This document shows, in pieces, positions 6,411 through 9,765 of a DNA stretch of 9,765 bases. Under the pieces are notes generated by a model, which did not search any database, was not told where the DNA came from, and worked only from the letters and a program-made list of their open reading frames with translations. The DNA lies in assembly GCA_021851465.1 (NCBI GenBank), contig JAJZDL010000108.1, forward strand, positions 1 through 9,765, given 5' to 3'. The position numbers and the translations under genes were made by a program. The stretch is from Acidobacteriota bacterium (lineage in GTDB: Bacteria > Acidobacteriota > Terriglobia > Terriglobales > Acidobacteriaceae). Numbering within the stretch: the first letter of the stretch is position 1; every line of letters starts with the position of its first letter.

Positions 6411-6878
6411 ATGGATGAAATACTGAACCAACTCGGTGGACTTGCGCTCGGTGCGGTGCCGACGATGGCGCTGTTCCTGTTGCTTGTGGTTGCCTACGGG
6501 CTGCTGGTGCGGCGCCCGTTGGAGCGAGTGCTGGCGGAACGGCGTGCGCGGACGACTGGCGCGGTGGAGCAGGCGCGCGCGGCCATCGCCGAGGCCGAGG
6601 CCAGAACGGCGGAGTATGAAGCGCGGCTACGCAAGGCGCGGGCTGTGGTTCTTGCGGAGCGCGAGGAGAGGCTCAAGCAGTGGGGCGCGGATCGCGACAG
6701 GGCGCTGGCCGAGGTGCGCGCGGCCACCGTGGAGAAGGTGAAGGTGGCGAAGGGCGAGATCGAACAGAGCGTTGCCATCGCACAGTTGCAAATAGAGGGG
6801 GCCAGCGCGGAGTTGAGCGAACAGATTCTGCGTGCGGTACTGCCGGACGGTGCCCGGACGGAGGCTGCGCAGCGATGA
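6411..6878 (+). CDS. atpF': F0F1 ATP synthase subunit b' (b-type, first copy)
   Basis: This 155-residue protein is a peripheral-stalk subunit that tethers the F1 head to the membrane sector as part of a b-b' pair. MDEILNQLGG leads into one membrane segment (about 11-33), then RRPLERVLAERR, typical of b-family proteins where the helix leaves the membrane. The rest is a long charged, Ala-rich coiled coil (EARTAEYEARLRKAR, LAEVRAATVEKV) ending in ASAELSEQILRAVLP. The ATG at 6411 is chosen because the b' family begins with this short lead. No Shine-Dalgarno lies within 15 bases; GAAGGG is about 30 bases off. An upstream in-frame TTG at 6321 falls within the promoter. The stop overlaps the next start by 4 bases (ATGA), so the two stalk subunits are probably translationally coupled. 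Confidence 0.9.
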   Translation: MDEILNQLGGLALGAVPTMALFLLLVVAYGLLVRRPLERVLAERRARTTGAVEQARAAIAEAEARTAEYEARLRKARAVVLAEREERLKQWGADRDRALAEVRAATVEKVKVAKGEIEQSVAIAQLQIEGASAELSEQILRAVLPDGARTEAAQR

Positions 6879-7600
6879 AGCGATGGGTGAGGAATGCGCT
6901 GGCTGGAGCGATGCTGGCGCTCGTACTGTGTGCAGGATTCGCTCCGCGAACGGCGCGGGCGCAGACGGCTTCCGCGCAGAGTTCCTCTCCGGGCGCTAGC
7001 GCGGTGGGGGCGCAGTCGTCGGCGAAGGAGCAGCCGACGCAGGACGCCGACGATGCGTATCGCATGTCGCCATCGGTGGTGGCGATTGGCGCAAAGCTGG
7101 GGATGAGCCCCGAGCGGGCGTCGAATGCGTTCACGATTGGAAATTTTTTGCTGCTTGCGATGGGGGTTGTCTGGTTTGCGGCGAAGGCGCTGCCGAAGCT
7201 GCTGCACGAGCGGAGTGCGGCGATCCAGAAGAACCTGGCGGATGCGCGGACGGCGACCGAAGAGGCGCGTTCGCGGTTGAGCGGCGTGGAAGAGCGATTG
7301 AGCAAGCTGGATGGCGAGATTGCCGCGATGCGCGTACACGCGGAGCAGGATTCTGCCGCGGCGGAGCAGCGCATCAAGGCGGCGGTAGAGGCCGAGAAAA
7401 AGAGGATCCTGGAGGCCGCGGAGCAGGAGATTGCCTCGGCGACCGGACACGCGCAGAAGCATTTGCAGCAGTATGCAGCGGGGCTGGCGATCGAGCAGGC
7501 GGCGCACAAGTTGAGCGTATCGGCGGAGACGGACCGGCTGCTGGTGCAGAGCTTTGCGCAGCGGCTGACGGGCGACGACCCGAAGAAGGGGCAGAACTGA
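6875..7600 (+). CDS. atpF: F0F1 ATP synthase subunit b with signal peptide
   Basis: This 241-residue b subunit starts at ATG 6875, overlapping b' by 4 bases, with GGAGG 10 bases ahead (6860-6864). Residues 1-29 look like a Sec signal peptide: basic start KRWVR, hydrophobic LAGAMLALVLCAGFA, and cleavage site ARA before Gln30. A Ser/Ala/Gln-rich linker (30-60) and a short region with SPSVVAIGAKLGMSPERA follow. The membrane helix is about 86-104 (FTIGNFLLLAMGVVWFAAK). The rest is the stalk coiled coil, including KLLHERSAAIQKNLADAR, EAEKKRILEAAEQEI and a family-typical end with IEQAAHKLSVSAETDRLL. In all b subunits the N-terminus is periplasmic, so the signal peptide fits the topology but adds an unusually long periplasmic part (about 55 residues). 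Similar extended b proteins are, to my memory, usual in Acidobacteriota. Confidence 0.92.
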   Translation: MKRWVRNALAGAMLALVLCAGFAPRTARAQTASAQSSSPGASAVGAQSSAKEQPTQDADDAYRMSPSVVAIGAKLGMSPERASNAFTIGNFLLLAMGVVWFAAKALPKLLHERSAAIQKNLADARTATEEARSRLSGVEERLSKLDGEIAAMRVHAEQDSAAAEQRIKAAVEAEKKRILEAAEQEIASATGHAQKHLQQYAAGLAIEQAAHKLSVSAETDRLLVQSFAQRLTGDDPKKGQN

Positions 7601-8139
7601 TGGCCAGCATCGCACCACGCTATGCGCGCGCCTTTGCCGAGGTTGCGGAATCGGCACGGTTGGACGCGAATGCGGCGCAACAGCAGATGCGCGACTTTGC
7701 GGAGACCCTGACGGCGAACAGCGACCTGCGCGAAGTTCTTGAGAACCCTTCGATCGAGATGGCTGAAAAGCTGAGGGTGCTGGATGCGATTGCGGCGCGC
7801 ATCGCGATGTTTGCGCAGGTGCGGAACTTCATTGCGGTGATTGTGGAGCACGGTCGCCTGGTGGAACTGGACGAGATTCTCGCCGCGTACAAGGAAGTGG
7901 TTGACGCCCATGCGGGCGCGACCGAGGCACGCATCACGAGCGCGCGTCCGCTGAGTGTAGAGGGCCGCGCGCAACTGGAGGCACAGATCGCGAAACTGGC
8001 CGGGGCACGCGTCTGCGCGAAGTATGCGGAGGATGCGAGCCTGCTGGGCGGGGCAGTGGTTGAGATTGGATCGACGGTCTACGACGGGTCCCTGCGCGCG
8101 CAGTTGCAACAGTTGAAGCAGAGGCTGGTGAACGCATAG
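7600..8139 (+). CDS. atpH: F0F1 ATP synthase subunit delta
   Basis: This 179-residue delta (OSCP) subunit caps the F1 head and joins it to the b/b' stalk. The ATG at 7600 shares one base with the previous stop (TGATG) and has AAGGGG at 7586-7591, 8 bases ahead. The N-terminal helical domain shows the signature APRYARAFAEVAE, then FAETLTANSDLREVLENPSI, and VRNFIAVIVEHGRLVEL. The C-terminal domain carries EARITSARPLSVEGRAQL, then the typical ASLLGGAVVEIGSTVYDGSLRAQL, close to the family's LIGGVVVRIGDxVxDGSxR motif. Length is normal (about 175-185). It lies between b and alpha as in most atp operons. Confidence 0.97.
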   Translation: MASIAPRYARAFAEVAESARLDANAAQQQMRDFAETLTANSDLREVLENPSIEMAEKLRVLDAIAARIAMFAQVRNFIAVIVEHGRLVELDEILAAYKEVVDAHAGATEARITSARPLSVEGRAQLEAQIAKLAGARVCAKYAEDASLLGGAVVEIGSTVYDGSLRAQLQQLKQRLVNA

Positions 8140-8177
8140 GGCCGCGCGAGCCGGAACGGTTTTCGGATTCAGAGTTC

Positions 8178-8197
8178 GACTGAGGTTTGGACTGAGG
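8178..8197 (+). repeat. Tandem GACTGAGG pair in the atpA leader
   Basis: GACTGAGG occurs at 8178-8185 and 8190-8197 with 4 bases between. The second copy continues into GGCAAGGAAG just before the atpA ATG, so it may supply part of the ribosome-binding region (GAGGG, 10 bases ahead of the start). An 8-bp pair in the 69-bp gap could be chance. Confidence 0.4.
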
Positions 8198-8208
8198 GCA
8201 AGGAAGAC

Positions 8209-9765
<1,557 letters not shown>

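Overview
The window is high-GC, densely coded bacterial chromosome. Its gene content suggests Acidobacteriota, probably the Terriglobales (Terriglobus/Granulicella/Edaphobacter type). That placement is inference. It rests on the protein style, on an ATP synthase b/b' pair whose b subunit carries a signal peptide, and on short REP-like repeats in intergenic and coding DNA. No phage, IS, CRISPR, tRNA or rRNA feature was found.

Layout. Positions 1-768 (minus) hold the 5' part of a ferritin-like Tat lipoprotein gene that runs off the left edge, with a good ECF-sigma-type promoter candidate in front of it. Divergent from it, 1104-2324 (plus) encodes a lipoprotein with two SH3b-like domains. A 147-bp convergent gap carries a dispersed-repeat-like segment. 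At 2472-3809 (minus) lies a DegT/DnrJ/EryC1/StrS-type PLP aminotransferase. It carries two extra in-frame segments that coincide with palindromic repeat-like DNA. A 330-bp spacer with a candidate promoter leads into hfq (4141-4455) and hflX (4544-6103), an RNA chaperone and a ribosome-associated GTPase. After a 307-bp spacer with a good sigma-70-type promoter comes an ATP synthase operon: b' (6411-6878), b (6875-7600), delta (7600-8139) and alpha (8209 to the right edge, open).

The ATP synthase genes are tightly coupled (4-nt and 1-nt overlaps, then a 69-nt gap). They encode the peripheral stalk (b', b, delta) plus the first catalytic-head subunit. Gamma, beta and epsilon would be expected just beyond the window. 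The a and c subunit genes are not upstream, where hflX sits, so the operon is split.

The genes are mostly ordinary housekeeping and envelope genes, and I see no convincing new biological system. The points most worth a second look are the two repeat-derived insertions in the aminotransferase, the signal peptide and long periplasmic extension of the b subunit, and the ECF-type promoter in front of the ferritin-like lipoprotein.
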